Shown here one piece after another: positions 43,515-53,469 of a stretch of 64,000 nt of DNA. The stretch comes from DASTFP01 sp963816855 (GTDB lineage: Bacteria > Verrucomicrobiota > Verrucomicrobiia > Chthoniobacterales > Terrimicrobiaceae). How positions within the stretch are numbered: position 1 is the first letter of the stretch; each line of letters begins with the position of its first letter. The stretch spans positions 1 to 64,000 of the forward strand of contig CAWFMA010000032.1 in assembly GCA_963816855.1 (NCBI GenBank), given 5' to 3'. The notes beneath the pieces were generated by a model that worked only from the letters and a program-made list of their open reading frames with translations, was not told the DNA's origin and searched no databases. Made by a program: the position numbers and the translations under genes.

Positions 43515-44602
43515 CAGATCAGTTCCACGGCAACCGAATCCGCGAGCCGTTTGCCTTTGCGCGTCAAACACCAGCGATCCGCCCTCCGGCGAAGGAGGCC
43601 GATCTCCGCGAGTCCCTCTGCCTTGGACGGCGGAAGGAGATCTGCAGCAACGCCCCGATTTGTGCGCAGGGAGAAAGCGATTCGTTCGACGCGGAGCGCG
43701 CGCTCGTCAAGGACCTCGCGAAAATCGCTCGGCGAGGCGCCATCATTCTCGACGGCTGAAATATAGGCCGCGGTGTCGCTGATGTTCCTCCATCTGCAAA
43801 AGCCCACGGTCGAGAAGGCGCTCGGGCCCAACCCGAGGAAATCGCCGCCCAGCCAATAGGCAAGGTTGTGCCGGCATTCACGGCCGCGCCTGGCGTAGTT
43901 GGAAATTTCGTACTGGAAGAATCCGGAACCCCGGAGCACGTCCATGGTCATCTCAAAAAGATCCGTTTCCAGGAATTCATCCCGCCGATATTGGCCGCGG
44001 CTCAGGCGCAGAAAATATTCGGTATCCTCTTCATAGGTCAGGCAGTAGGCCGAAATGTGATGGGGGCCCAGCGCAACGGTTGCCTCGAGACTCGTTTCCC
44101 ACTGTTGCAGGGTCTGACCGGGAACTCCAAATATCAAATCAAGGTTAATGTTCTCGAATCCCGCCCGGCGAAGGATTTCAAAACTGTCGTGGGCTTGGCG
44201 ATTCGAATGAACCCGTCCAAGCGTCCTCAGCATCTCAGGATCCCAGCTTTGCACTCCCATGCTGGCGCGATTGACACCCAAAGCCAGGAGAGAGGAAGCC
44301 TTTTCGGACGAAACGGTCGCCGGGTTCATTTCCACGGTGAACTCGCGCAGGTTGGACAGGTCGATCCTTGCACGCAGCCCGGAAACAAGATGCTCCAAAT
44401 GCCTTGTCGAAAGAGCCGTTGGCGTACCGCCGCCAAAAAAAATGGTTTCAGGCCTTAGCCGGCGCGAATGGCGCTCGGCTTCGGTGAGAACCGCGTTGAG
44501 GAACGCATCCGATCTATGGTGGTTACGCACTTCCTTGTAGAAGCTGCAATAGGGGCAAACCTTGGGGCAGAAGGGAATGTGAACGTAAAGGTGCCTGATC
44601 AT
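43514..44602 (-). CDS. hemW: HemW-type radical SAM protein
   Basis: Coproporphyrinogen III oxidase-like radical SAM protein thought to be a heme chaperone. The 362-residue protein starts LYVHIPFCPKVCPYCSFYKE with the CxxxCxxC cluster motif, followed by FFGGGTPTALSTRHLEHLVS, GVQSWDPEMLRTLGRVH, LDLIFGVPGQTLQQWETSLE and the C-terminal HemN-like domain. I chose ATG 44602 because the family starts there; the upstream open frame is unrelated. It is 41 bp from the divergent DUF362 gene. Confidence 0.92.
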   Translation of the reverse strand: MIRHLYVHIPFCPKVCPYCSFYKEVRNHHRSDAFLNAVLTEAERHSRRLRPETIFFGGGTPTALSTRHLEHLVSGLRARIDLSNLREFTVEMNPATVSSEKASSLLALGVNRASMGVQSWDPEMLRTLGRVHSNRQAHDSFEILRRAGFENINLDLIFGVPGQTLQQWETSLEATVALGPHHISAYCLTYEEDTEYFLRLSRGQYRRDEFLETDLFEMTMDVLRGSGFFQYEISNYARRGRECRHNLAYWLGGDFLGLGPSAFSTVGFCRWRNISDTAAYISAVENDGASPSDFREVLDERALRVERIAFSLRTNRGVAADLLPPSKAEGLAEIGLLRRRADRWCLTRKGKRLADSVAVELI

Positions 44603-44643
44603 TCGGCTGGCGTTTTGGGTCGGATTGACAAGATTCACAGAAG

Positions 44644-45690
44644 ATGAAGCTTCTTTTCGTTCTTTGGATGCTGGCCGCCGCTTCGCCGGCGCTTGCGCAG
44701 GGCAGGGCGAAAGTTTATTACGCGATGGAAAAGAATGCAATCGGGCCTGCCCGGACAATTCAGGCGCGGGTGGTTCGCCGGATGGTCGATAGTCTGGTGT
44801 GCAACGTGACAGGTGCTTCATCGGTGGCCAAGGCCTGGAGGTCCCTGGTTTCACCGAACGACCGGGTCGGCATCAAGGTTTCCGCGGCGGGACGCTCCGT
44901 CAGCGGGACCAATCCGGAAATGGTGGATGCCATTGTTGAGGGATTGACCGAAGCGGGCATCCCTCCGGGAAATATCATCGTTTGGGACAAAAGCCTGGAG
45001 GATCTGCTGGCCGCGGGTTACGTGAAAGGAGGTACTCGTTACGTTCTCGAAGGAATCGATCCCAAGAGCGGCTACGATCAGCAATCTCAAGTCAGCGCCC
45101 CGTTGCTTGGCAAGCTAATTTGGGGCGATAGCAAGTTCGGCGATCTTCGTGGCAGTCGCTTGGTGGATCTCCTGGCTAGCGGCGAACAGCTTAGCAGCCA
45201 AAGTTATTTTGCAAAAGTGCTCACCATGAAGGTCACCAAGGTCATCAATGTTCCTTCGCTCACCGACAGCTACCTCACCGGGATCAACGGAGGCATCGTA
45301 AATATGACGCTTTTGAACATCGACAACTGGCGGCGCTTTGCGAAGTCCGCGTCGTCCGGCGATTCTTACATATCCGAGATCTACGCCGATCCCAAAATCC
45401 GCGACAAGGTCGTGTTGACGTTTCTCGACGGATTGATTCTTCAGTATGCGGGGGGGCCTTTCCCGGACCCGAATTTTTGCCTGGAGAACTGCGTGATCTT
45501 CGCCAGCACAGATGTCGTGGCGATCGATGCGACCGCCGCGCGCTTGATTGAAGAGGTCCGCAGGGCGAATAAGATGCCCTCGATCAAACTGATGACCACC
45601 TATCTTCAAGCGGCCTCGCAACTCGGACTCGGAGAGTCGGCGGAATGGCGAATCGAGATGCTGAGGGTCGGTCTTGAGGGGCTTCAATAA
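44644..45690 (+). CDS. secreted DUF362-family protein
   Basis: A 348-residue protein with a signal peptide (LLFVLWMLAAASPALAQG) followed by the DUF362 course: VGIKVSAAGRSVSGTNPEMV, VEGLTEAGIPPGNIIVWDKS, then VTKVINVPSLTDSYLTGING. Some relatives carry iron-sulfur motifs; none is visible here. The function of the family is not established. Its end overlaps the start of the squalene/phytoene-synthase-like gene by 17 bp. Confidence 0.8.
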   Translation: MKLLFVLWMLAAASPALAQGRAKVYYAMEKNAIGPARTIQARVVRRMVDSLVCNVTGASSVAKAWRSLVSPNDRVGIKVSAAGRSVSGTNPEMVDAIVEGLTEAGIPPGNIIVWDKSLEDLLAAGYVKGGTRYVLEGIDPKSGYDQQSQVSAPLLGKLIWGDSKFGDLRGSRLVDLLASGEQLSSQSYFAKVLTMKVTKVINVPSLTDSYLTGINGGIVNMTLLNIDNWRRFAKSASSGDSYISEIYADPKIRDKVVLTFLDGLILQYAGGPFPDPNFCLENCVIFASTDVVAIDATAARLIEEVRRANKMPSIKLMTTYLQAASQLGLGESAEWRIEMLRVGLEGLQ

Positions 45691-46528
45691 TCCGTCGAGA
45701 AACCTGCCTTCCCGGCGAATTCAACTTCAGCGCATTGTGGCATCGGATCTTCCCTCCTTAGATTGGGCCCTTCTCAAAGGCGTCTCCAGATCCTTCTATC
45801 TCACTCTTCGGGCTTTGCCGGCACCGGTTCGAGAGTCCATTGCCCTCGCGTATCTGCTGGCGCGCTTGTCGGATACGATCGCCGACGGAGCCAATTCCGA
45901 TTCCGAAAGAAGGCTCCTGGCCCGAAGCCAACAAGTCAAAGGATGGCTTGCGGCGAGCCCGGATCGGGGCGACATCGAGAACGTTTGGCGGACGATCCAA
46001 AACGGGCAGAATTTCGACCGGACCCGCTTTTCCGATCCGAACGCGCCTCCCTTAAGCAAGGAAGAACTTGACCTCTACACCTATCTGGTCGCGGGTTGTG
46101 TGGGTGAATTCTGGACGGCCCTTTGCGCCCAACGAATGCCCGGTTTCGCGTCACGGCCGCCAGACAAGATGACGGCGTTAGGCATCCGCTTTGGGAAGGG
46201 CCTGCAACTTGTCAATATCCTCCGGGACCGTGCGGTGGATTCCGCTAGCGGGCGAACCTACGTGCCGGCAGAGCGGACAGGAGAAGTCTTGCTCGACGCT
46301 CGCCGGCACTTGCAGGCTGCACGCCAATACGTCGACGCGTTGAAGGACTTCCGCTTGCGAGTCGCCTGCGCGCTTCCCGTGCACCTCGCCGAAGAAACCC
46401 TCGATCTTATCGAACGAAATCCGTCGGGTTCCCGGATAAAGGTCCCGCGTTCCAGGGTATGGTGCCTGTTGCTTAGGGCCACGATCCAGGCGGCGCCTCT
46501 CCTTAGTCCCTGGACCCGTCCTGGCTGA
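45674..46528 (+). CDS. squalene/phytoene synthase-family protein
   Basis: Head-to-head prenyl transferase family, 284 residues. The first acidic motif lies in YLLARLSDTIADG and the second in GLQLVNILRDRAVDSASGRT; SRSFYLTLRALP is the usual start of the fold. It may make squalene or presqualene for hopanoids, or phytoene; no HpnD/HpnE or carotenoid gene is adjacent to decide. The start is uncertain: TTG 45674 overlaps the DUF362 gene, while GTG 45737 gives a more usual N-terminus. Neither has a good ribosome site. Confidence 0.82.
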   Translation: MRGFNNPSRNLPSRRIQLQRIVASDLPSLDWALLKGVSRSFYLTLRALPAPVRESIALAYLLARLSDTIADGANSDSERRLLARSQQVKGWLAASPDRGDIENVWRTIQNGQNFDRTRFSDPNAPPLSKEELDLYTYLVAGCVGEFWTALCAQRMPGFASRPPDKMTALGIRFGKGLQLVNILRDRAVDSASGRTYVPAERTGEVLLDARRHLQAARQYVDALKDFRLRVACALPVHLAEETLDLIERNPSGSRIKVPRSRVWCLLLRATIQAAPLLSPWTRPG

Positions 46529-46530
46529 TA

Positions 46531-48234
46531 TTAGAGATCCGCGTCGGTCACGGCACCGAGGGAGGCCGTGGTCACGTGGGCTGCATATTTTGCCAGGACT
46601 CCGCGGCGGTAGCGAGGTTTCGGACGGGACCAATGCTTGAGGCGCTCAGCGATTTCGTCGCCAGGAACGTCGAGATCGATCCGGCGTTTCTCGGCATCAA
46701 TGGTGATCGCGTCTCCGTTTCGCACAATCGCCAGCGGACCTCCGTCAAACGCTTCGGGAGTTATGTGTCCGACGACAAAGCCATGAGTGCCCCCGGAAAA
46801 TCGGCCGTCAGTAATGAGGGCCACCTCATGGCCCAGCCCTCTCCCCATCACCGCGCTGGTTGGCGAAAGCATTTCGCGCATACCAGGTCCTCCGCGCGGC
46901 CCCTCGTAACGAATCACGATGACATCTCCCTTTTTGATCTGGCCCCTGAGAATGGCGCGCATCGCCGCTTCCTCGCTTTCAAAAACGCGGGCCACGCCGC
47001 TGAAGTGGCGGCCTTCTTTTCCGCTGATCTTGGCCACCGAGCCTTCCGGCGCGAGATTCCCGCGCAAGATGACCAGATGGCTTTCCTTTTTGAGAGGCTT
47101 GGCAACCGGCGCGATGATTTGCTGGTTCTTTGGATAGGGCTTGAATGGCGCCAAATTCTGTTTCAAGCTCTTTCCGGTGACCGTGAGACAGTCTCCGTGC
47201 AGCAGGCCGGCACCCAGCAGTTCCTTCATCATCGGAACAATTCCTCCAATATCTACCAGTTCGCTCATCACATAGCGTCCGCTTGGTTTGAGGTCCGCGA
47301 GGACCGGCACGCGTTTCCCGATGCGGGTGAAATCATCGAGCGTAAGTTTCACCTTCGCGGCGTGCGAGATGGCCAATAGGTGAAGGACGGCATTGGTTGA
47401 GCCGCCCAACGCGATCACAACGGAGATCGCGTTTTCGAATGCTTCCCGGCAAAAAATATCCGAAGGCCTGATGCCGCGCTGCAGCATCCGGATCACCGCG
47501 GCGCCGGCGTCCCGGCAATCCTTCACCTTGTGCTGCGAGATTGCCGCCTGCGCCGAGCTGTTCGGTAAACTCAGCCCGAGCGCCTCGATCGCCGAGGCCA
47601 TTGTGTTCGCCGTGTACATTCCCCCGCATGATCCGGGACCTGGAATGGCGCAGGCTTCCACGTCGCGCATTTCCCGCTTTTCGATTCGCCCCGCGGCCCG
47701 GGCGCCAACCGCTTCGAAAACAGACACGATGTCGAGATTTCGGCCGTTGAGACAGCCGGGAAGGATCGTGCCGCCATAGACGAAGACCGCTGGACGGTCG
47801 AGACGGGCGATCGCGATGCAGCATCCCGGCATGTTCTTGTCGCAGCCCCCAATCGCCACGAAACCGTCGAAACCCTGGCAACCCACCACCGTTTCAATCG
47901 AGTCGGCGATGACCTCTCGTGAGACCAAAGAGTATTTCATGCCCTCGGTCCCCATCGAGATGCCGTCGGAAATTGTTATCGTATTGAAGATCGTCGCTTT
48001 GCCGCCGGAAACATCGATCCCGAGAGCCGCTTCCCGGGCCAGTTGATCGATATGCATGTTGCATGGCGTGACCATGCTCCAGGTGGAAGCCACACCGACC
48101 TGCGGCTTGGAAAAATCGGCTTCCTTGAAGCCGATCGGATACAGCATCGCGCGACTTGGGGCGCGACTCTCACCGTCCAGAACGATCGAGGAAAATCGCC
48201 GCGGGACAGATTTCGCGGAACGTTTGACACTCAT
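46531..48234 (-). CDS. ilvD: dihydroxy-acid dehydratase
   Basis: Iron-sulfur enzyme of valine, leucine and isoleucine synthesis. The 567-residue protein has the cluster Cys in AIGGCDKNMPGCCIA and VPGPGSCGGMYTANT-like sequence (AIPGPGSCGGMYTANTMASA). Later are GPRGGPGMREMLSPTSAVMG and the end with LITDGRFSGGTHGFVVGHIT. I chose ATG 48234; an upstream ATG at 48273 is in frame. It converges with the squalene/phytoene-synthase-like gene, with a 2-bp gap. Confidence 0.95.
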   Translation of the reverse strand: MSVKRSAKSVPRRFSSIVLDGESRAPSRAMLYPIGFKEADFSKPQVGVASTWSMVTPCNMHIDQLAREAALGIDVSGGKATIFNTITISDGISMGTEGMKYSLVSREVIADSIETVVGCQGFDGFVAIGGCDKNMPGCCIAIARLDRPAVFVYGGTILPGCLNGRNLDIVSVFEAVGARAAGRIEKREMRDVEACAIPGPGSCGGMYTANTMASAIEALGLSLPNSSAQAAISQHKVKDCRDAGAAVIRMLQRGIRPSDIFCREAFENAISVVIALGGSTNAVLHLLAISHAAKVKLTLDDFTRIGKRVPVLADLKPSGRYVMSELVDIGGIVPMMKELLGAGLLHGDCLTVTGKSLKQNLAPFKPYPKNQQIIAPVAKPLKKESHLVILRGNLAPEGSVAKISGKEGRHFSGVARVFESEEAAMRAILRGQIKKGDVIVIRYEGPRGGPGMREMLSPTSAVMGRGLGHEVALITDGRFSGGTHGFVVGHITPEAFDGGPLAIVRNGDAITIDAEKRRIDLDVPGDEIAERLKHWSRPKPRYRRGVLAKYAAHVTTASLGAVTDADL

Positions 48235-48285
48235 TGGCTGAACCAGATTAAAGAGGCCGGTCCCCGCGAGCAAAGGAAAACCGGA

Positions 48286-49695
48286 TTACGGCGTCGCTTT
48301 CGACTCGATGACCCGTATGGTATCCCTGACCTCCTCGGCCTGCTCGTTTTCGAGTTGGTGGCTATCCAATGCGCGGCGATAGCTCTTGAGGGCCGCATCT
48401 GCAAGACTCTGCCGGGCGTAGGCCTGCCCGAGATAGATCTGGTAGTTGGCGCTAGGAATGCCGGTCTGCTCGGCAATGGAGACCAGCCTTTCCAGAGATT
48501 CGGCCTCTTTCGCGTGGTCTTTTAGAGAGCCGCAAATTCTGGCGGAGAGAAAAAGAGCATAGGGATCATTGGGAGTTTGCCCGAGCACGTCATCGACCAG
48601 CTCTTCCGCGCCGGTCGCATCGCCGGTTTCTAGAAGCGCTAGCGCTTGAACGAGTTTCGCGTGAGTCGACCCGCGATCCTTTTCGAGGGCTTTCCTGCTG
48701 TAGGAGATGGCGTCCTGCCATCGCTTGTGGGTGGCGGCGAACGTGGCCGCATGCGAAAGGACGACAAGATTGCGCGGAGCCAGCTTAAGAGCACGCTCGA
48801 TGCACTCCCGGGCGTCGGCCGTTCGGCGAATCGCATCGTAGTATCCGGAAATTTGCGCCAGGTAGATCGCGGTCTCCTTGTCCGCGCCGTGGCGGAACCC
48901 ATCTTGAAGCGAGCGGTCTGGGAGGCCCGGGCCGTGAGCGAATAAAAAACCGTGATTCGTCACCTTGACGAGGTGCCAATCCGGCGAGGCCATGAGATGA
49001 TTCATGAGCGGTCGATACTCTCCAGTCGGCCCCGACAATAGAACGGTGTTCCATTTGGCGCGGCGAAATTCCTCGCGCCATTGCGAGGGGTTTGCGGAGA
49101 GCCGGGCCGAGTCTTTAACCGAAAGCTCCTCGACACCTTCCGGAAAAAGAAGCAACAGATCGGCGAGAGCGGAGGGGTTCGCGAACGCCTTGACGTCATC
49201 AATTCGGCGGACCTGATCCACCAGTTCTACCGGAAGAATAAGCCCCAGGTCGGAAGTATTGTCATCCCCCCGGGAGATTCCCTCAAGAAGGGGCGGCACG
49301 GAGGTCGCCACCACGAGAACGATCGCTGAACCGAAGAGGATCCTTTGCGCCCTCAAATCGTTCAGAAGACGAATTAGTCCGAGCACGATGGCGAACACCA
49401 GAAGTGAAACTGCCATCCAAAATGCAAAAGCCGTCACCCACTGCGTGGTCGCGAGAAGCGGCGCTCCTCCCGAACGCCAAACGCCCGCCGCAAATTGATC
49501 GAACGCTGAGGCGGTCCCAAATCCGTCCATGCCCCGCGAGGCGGCGATTCCGCGCTCGGCGGAAGCGATGCTCGATGGTTCGGGCGCGGCTCGAAAGAAG
49601 GCGGCCGCGTGAAAGAAACCAGAGATTCCAGAGGCGGCGAGCGCCACGATCGCGTATCGTGCAAACGACGACCTCACCATTTCTCTAAAATTCAC
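48286..49695 (-). CDS. membrane-anchored TPR protein
   Basis: A 469-residue protein with an N-terminal hydrophobic helix (about 13-33), two more near 85-110 and 118-138, and a large C-terminal part with tetratricopeptide-like helix pairs (from about 280: YDAIRRTADARECIERALKL, DAISYSRKALEKDRGSTHAK, YLGQAYARQSLADAALKSYR). The repeats suggest protein binding outside or at the membrane. No catalytic domain is recognised. 51 bp from ilvD on the same strand. Confidence 0.7.
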   Translation of the reverse strand: MNFREMVRSSFARYAIVALAASGISGFFHAAAFFRAAPEPSSIASAERGIAASRGMDGFGTASAFDQFAAGVWRSGGAPLLATTQWVTAFAFWMAVSLLVFAIVLGLIRLLNDLRAQRILFGSAIVLVVATSVPPLLEGISRGDDNTSDLGLILPVELVDQVRRIDDVKAFANPSALADLLLLFPEGVEELSVKDSARLSANPSQWREEFRRAKWNTVLLSGPTGEYRPLMNHLMASPDWHLVKVTNHGFLFAHGPGLPDRSLQDGFRHGADKETAIYLAQISGYYDAIRRTADARECIERALKLAPRNLVVLSHAATFAATHKRWQDAISYSRKALEKDRGSTHAKLVQALALLETGDATGAEELVDDVLGQTPNDPYALFLSARICGSLKDHAKEAESLERLVSIAEQTGIPSANYQIYLGQAYARQSLADAALKSYRRALDSHQLENEQAEEVRDTIRVIESKATP

Positions 49696-49725
49696 CGAGC
49701 GTTAGTCCCTCTCTGGATTCGAACC

Positions 49726-50235
49726 ATGAAGCTAACATGTATTCTCCTTTCCGCGATCAGCCTATCCATATTCCGGGCAGCAGCCGAACCCCTCGCCGTC
49801 GGCTCGAAAGCGCCCGAGGTGACCGCGATCAACCAGGATGGAGCATCTGTTGATTTCGCAACCGTCTACGCCAAAGGGACGACGCTTGTCTATTTTTACC
49901 CTAAAGCCGGAAGTCCGGGTTGCACCGCCCAGGCATGTTCGCTGCGGGACTCTTTCGCGGACCTGAGCCAGGAAGAAGGCCTCCAAATCCTCGGGGTGAG
50001 CGAGGACGGTCCCGAGTCCCAGAAGAAATTTCGGGAGCAAAATCAGATTCCGTTTCCGTTGATTGCGGATACCGATGGCAAGGTGGCAGCAGCGTTTGGA
50101 GTGCCAATGACCGACGGCCGTGCCAAGCGGCAATCATTCATCATTAAGGACGGGAAGGTCGTCTGGAATTCCCTGCAAGCGAAGACGGCAGAACACGCTC
50201 AAGAAGTTAAAAGCGCGCTCAATTCCATCAAATAA
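49726..50235 (+). CDS. exported peroxiredoxin (BCP/AhpC-TSA type)
   Basis: Thiol peroxidase of the BCP group, 169 residues, with a signal peptide (KLTCILLSAISLSIFRAAAE). The peroxidatic Cys is in AGSPGCTAQACSLRD, with a second Cys five residues later as in atypical two-Cys BCPs. LGVSEDGPESQKKFREQNQI and PLIADTDGKVAAAFGV complete the fold. I chose ATG 49726 because the signal peptide starts there. It would remove peroxide outside the cytoplasm. Confidence 0.9.
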   Translation: MKLTCILLSAISLSIFRAAAEPLAVGSKAPEVTAINQDGASVDFATVYAKGTTLVYFYPKAGSPGCTAQACSLRDSFADLSQEEGLQILGVSEDGPESQKKFREQNQIPFPLIADTDGKVAAAFGVPMTDGRAKRQSFIIKDGKVVWNSLQAKTAEHAQEVKSALNSIK

Positions 50236-50426
50236 AGCGTCCCAAGCTCACCGGGCTGCAAAGCAGCGTCGGCGGCATTTTCGCGATTGGATGACCAATT
50301 CCGGCGCGGATATTTGCATCATAAAGTATTCGCAATCCATTAGCGCTAAATCTGTAGCGTATTGTTTTTACGTTCACAATATCTCAAAGATTCTCGAGGG
50401 ATTCCGAGGGCGAAGTCCCCTGCGGT

Positions 50427-51533
50427 TCAGTGGATCAGGCCCCAACGCCGGCTGAAAGGCCAATAAACCAAGAGGCCTTTTCCGGTGACGTTCAGGTCAG
50501 GCACAGCGCCGAAGTCGCGGCTGTCTTTGGAAAAATAGCTATTGTCTCCGAGCGCGAAGTAGCCGTGCTCTGGCACCGTGTAAGTCTCCGCAGGAGTCGA
50601 GAGATAAGGAAATTGATACATGTTCGAATAACCCCGATAGCCGTTGAGTCCGCTCATGACGCGTTGAAAGACCCATTCCGAGGCGATCTTTCCGTTGACG
50701 AATAAATACGGCGCGTCGATACGCAGCACATCTGCAGGGAGGCCGGCCAAGCGTTTGATATAGTGCTGCGACTCAACGCCGGGCGGAAGGCCGATTTCGA
50801 TACGCCGAATTCCGGTGGTCTTAAAAACAAAAACATCGCCCCGCCGAGGGCTCGTAAAGTGAAACGACATCTTGTCAACGAAGACTTGGTCACCGGTCTC
50901 GATGAACCCGCGCGCGATTTTCTCGCCCTTATGATAGATCCGCCGAGGCTGTACTCCGAAGTCGCGAAAAAGCGTGTCGCGCGGGGCAAACACTGTATAG
51001 CGCGACTTTTCTGCCACGATGGTGGTGAACGTGAAGAAATTCAGATAGGTGGCTTCACGCAGATCCAGGATTGTCTCATCCTCCGAGGCGGTTACGTCGA
51101 TGTAGTTGCGCCCAAGCCAGACGAGTTGAAATATACGGGCGAGAAGGTTCGGAGGCGCCGTCTCAGTCGAGGTGCCGACAATACCAAACAGCGTAGGCTG
51201 CATCGATCCCGTGGGAATCTTAAAGGGTTGCAGAAAATAGGCTCGAACCCCTGCGGCAATAACGATCGCCACCAGGAAGACCTCGACGTTCTCTCGCCAT
51301 CCGGCGTCCCGAGCGGGAGGCGCGATCTTTCCCACGGCCCTATCGATTTCGTCACGAACCGAGTCAATCTGATCCCGCTTGCGGCTTCGTAGAGCCTTTT
51401 GAAGTTTGGCGAGCAGTTCGTCCAGAATCGCCAAATCCTTTGAAGATAGGATATCCTTTTTGTAGTGGATCAGCCGCTTGAGAGCGTGCCGGTAATGCTT
51501 GCCCTCCTTAATGTGCCTCGGCGTAAAAAACAT
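50427..51533 (-). CDS. lepB: signal peptidase I
   Basis: Membrane serine protease that removes export signals, 368 residues. A cytoplasmic N-terminal part (about 1-80, Lys/Arg-rich) precedes a membrane helix (VEVFLVAIVIAAGVRAYFLQ). Next come the catalytic Ser in FKIPTGSMQPTLFG, the general-base Lys in HYIKRLAGLPADVL, and GDNSYFSKDSRDFG. The insert between them (about 125-210) is longer than in the E. coli enzyme. ATG 51533 is used; the in-frame ATG 51590 adds unlike residues. It is 111 bp from lepA in the same direction. Confidence 0.95.
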   Translation of the reverse strand: MFFTPRHIKEGKHYRHALKRLIHYKKDILSSKDLAILDELLAKLQKALRSRKRDQIDSVRDEIDRAVGKIAPPARDAGWRENVEVFLVAIVIAAGVRAYFLQPFKIPTGSMQPTLFGIVGTSTETAPPNLLARIFQLVWLGRNYIDVTASEDETILDLREATYLNFFTFTTIVAEKSRYTVFAPRDTLFRDFGVQPRRIYHKGEKIARGFIETGDQVFVDKMSFHFTSPRRGDVFVFKTTGIRRIEIGLPPGVESQHYIKRLAGLPADVLRIDAPYLFVNGKIASEWVFQRVMSGLNGYRGYSNMYQFPYLSTPAETYTVPEHGYFALGDNSYFSKDSRDFGAVPDLNVTGKGLLVYWPFSRRWGLIH

Positions 51534-51644
51534 CAATCTAGCAACCTGCCGAATCCCCGGCGTCCGAAGTAAAGAACGCGCGGCTGGCAACGCAAGGTCC
51601 GCTCTCCCGGCAACCCTCGACGGGACACGAAATAGGGGGTTCTT

Positions 51645-53438
51645 TCAATTCGTCTTTAAAACCTGGATGAAGGCCTCTTGGGGAATATTGACCGAACCTA
51701 TCGCCTTCATGCGTTTTTTGCCCTCTTTCTGCTTTTCCAATAGTTTTCTTTTTCTAGTAATATCTCCTCCGTAGCATTTTGCGGTAACGTTCTTACGTAG
51801 CGCATTGACGTTTTCTCTGGCGATGATTTTTCCCCCGATGGCGGCTTGGATCGCGACCTGGTAAAGTTGCGGAGGAATGACCTCTTTCAGCTTGGCCGCC
51901 AGCGAGCGGCCACGGCTGTCGGCCTTGTCGCGGTGCACGATTGATGAGAAGGCGTCCACCGGTTCGCCGTTGACGAGCATTTCCAGTTTGACCAGGTCGG
52001 CCTCCCGGTAGCCCGACGGTTCGTAATCCATCGAACCGTAGCCGCGCGTGAGTGTTTTGATCTTGTCGTGGAAGTCCACGAGGATCTCGTTGAGGGGGAG
52101 GGAGGCGGTTATCATGACGCGGCGCGCATCGAGAGATTCTGTGTGCTCGACGTTTCCGCGCTTGTCCAGCACGAGTTGCATCATGTCGCCGATGTTGCCG
52201 TTTGGAACCATGAGGAAACATTTGACCATCGGTTCGCGAATCTCGGCAACGACGCTCATGTCCGGAAGACTGGCGGGATTGTCCACCTCAATGTGCTCGC
52301 CGTTGGTTTTGATGACTTCGTAGACGACGCTTGGATAAGTGGCGATAATATCCATGCTGTATTCCCGCCGGAGCCGTTCCTGGATGATTTCCATGTGCAG
52401 GAGACCCAAAAAGCCGCACCGAAAGCCAAAGCCAAGAGCGACAGAACTCTCCGGCTGAAAGACGAACGCCGAATCGTTCAGTTGGAGCTTGGACATAGCC
52501 GCTTTGAGATGTTCGAAATCAGCCGTATTGATCGGATAGATTCCGCTGAAAACCATGGGATGCACTTCCTGAAAACCTGGGAGAGGTTCCTGCGCGGGCT
52601 TCCTGGAATCGGTCAAAGTCTCGCCGATCCGGATATCGGCCGTGCTCTTGATATTCGCGATAAAGTAGCCGACATCGCCGGCGTGGAGGCGAGGCTGCGG
52701 GAGCATTTTCGGGATGAAGACGCCGACTTCCTTGATCTCGTAATTCTGATTCGTGGACATGAATTTGACACCCATGCCCGGCACGATGGTGCCTGTCGCA
52801 ACGCGAACATAGGCCACCACGCCGCGGTACCCGTCGAAAACGGAATCAAAAACCAGACCGCGCAATGTTTCGTCGTGGGCGCGGGGTGCGGGGATGCGAT
52901 GAACTACGGCCTCCAGGATTTCGGAAATGCCGAGACCCATTTTCGCGCTTGCAACGATGGCTTCATCGGCAGGGATTGCCAGGATCTCCTCGAGTTGCCT
53001 CTTGGCCGTTGGGATATCTGCGTTTGGCAAGTCGATCTTGTTGATGACCGGGACGATTGTCAGACCCTGCTTGAGCGCCAGATGAACATTCGCCACGGTT
53101 TGGGCCTCGACGCCCTGCGCGGCATCCACGACGAGGAGCGCGCCTTCACAGGCGGCAAGGCTCCGGGAGACCTCATACGAGAAATCGACATGCCCTGGCG
53201 TATCGAGCAGGTTCAGCCGGTAGTCATGGCCGTCGCTGGCCTTGTATTTCATGGTCACGGGGTGGGCCTTGATGGTGATCCCCCGTTCACGCTCGAGGTC
53301 CATCGAATCGAGCAGCTGGTCCTGCTTATCGCGCTCAGCAATCGTTCCGGTGCTTTCGAGCAAACGGTCCGACAGAGTGGTCTTACCGTGGTCGATGTGC
53401 GCGATGATGCAAAAATTGCGCGTGCGTTCGATGGACAT
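51645..53438 (-). CDS. lepA: elongation factor 4 (LepA)
   Basis: Ribosome-associated GTPase acting in translation. The 597-residue protein opens TRNFCIIAHIDHGKTTLSDR with the P-loop, followed by RERGITIKAHPV, DTPGHVDFSYEV and the NKID motif in VPVINKIDLPNAD. It closes with the LepA-specific C-terminal domain (AKCYGGDITRKRKLLEKQKE then KKRMKAIGSVNIPQEAFI). Full length and intact. lepB follows downstream, a common lepA-lepB pairing. Confidence 0.98.
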   Translation of the reverse strand: MSIERTRNFCIIAHIDHGKTTLSDRLLESTGTIAERDKQDQLLDSMDLERERGITIKAHPVTMKYKASDGHDYRLNLLDTPGHVDFSYEVSRSLAACEGALLVVDAAQGVEAQTVANVHLALKQGLTIVPVINKIDLPNADIPTAKRQLEEILAIPADEAIVASAKMGLGISEILEAVVHRIPAPRAHDETLRGLVFDSVFDGYRGVVAYVRVATGTIVPGMGVKFMSTNQNYEIKEVGVFIPKMLPQPRLHAGDVGYFIANIKSTADIRIGETLTDSRKPAQEPLPGFQEVHPMVFSGIYPINTADFEHLKAAMSKLQLNDSAFVFQPESSVALGFGFRCGFLGLLHMEIIQERLRREYSMDIIATYPSVVYEVIKTNGEHIEVDNPASLPDMSVVAEIREPMVKCFLMVPNGNIGDMMQLVLDKRGNVEHTESLDARRVMITASLPLNEILVDFHDKIKTLTRGYGSMDYEPSGYREADLVKLEMLVNGEPVDAFSSIVHRDKADSRGRSLAAKLKEVIPPQLYQVAIQAAIGGKIIARENVNALRKNVTAKCYGGDITRKRKLLEKQKEGKKRMKAIGSVNIPQEAFIQVLKTN

Positions 53439-53469
53439 CGGGAAAGGTGGGGGAATATCCTAGACCGGC

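Noticed and set aside
50236..50426. Small RNA or hairpin in the gap before lepB
   Set aside because: Only a weak GGGA/TCCC-type stem; nothing to separate it from chance.
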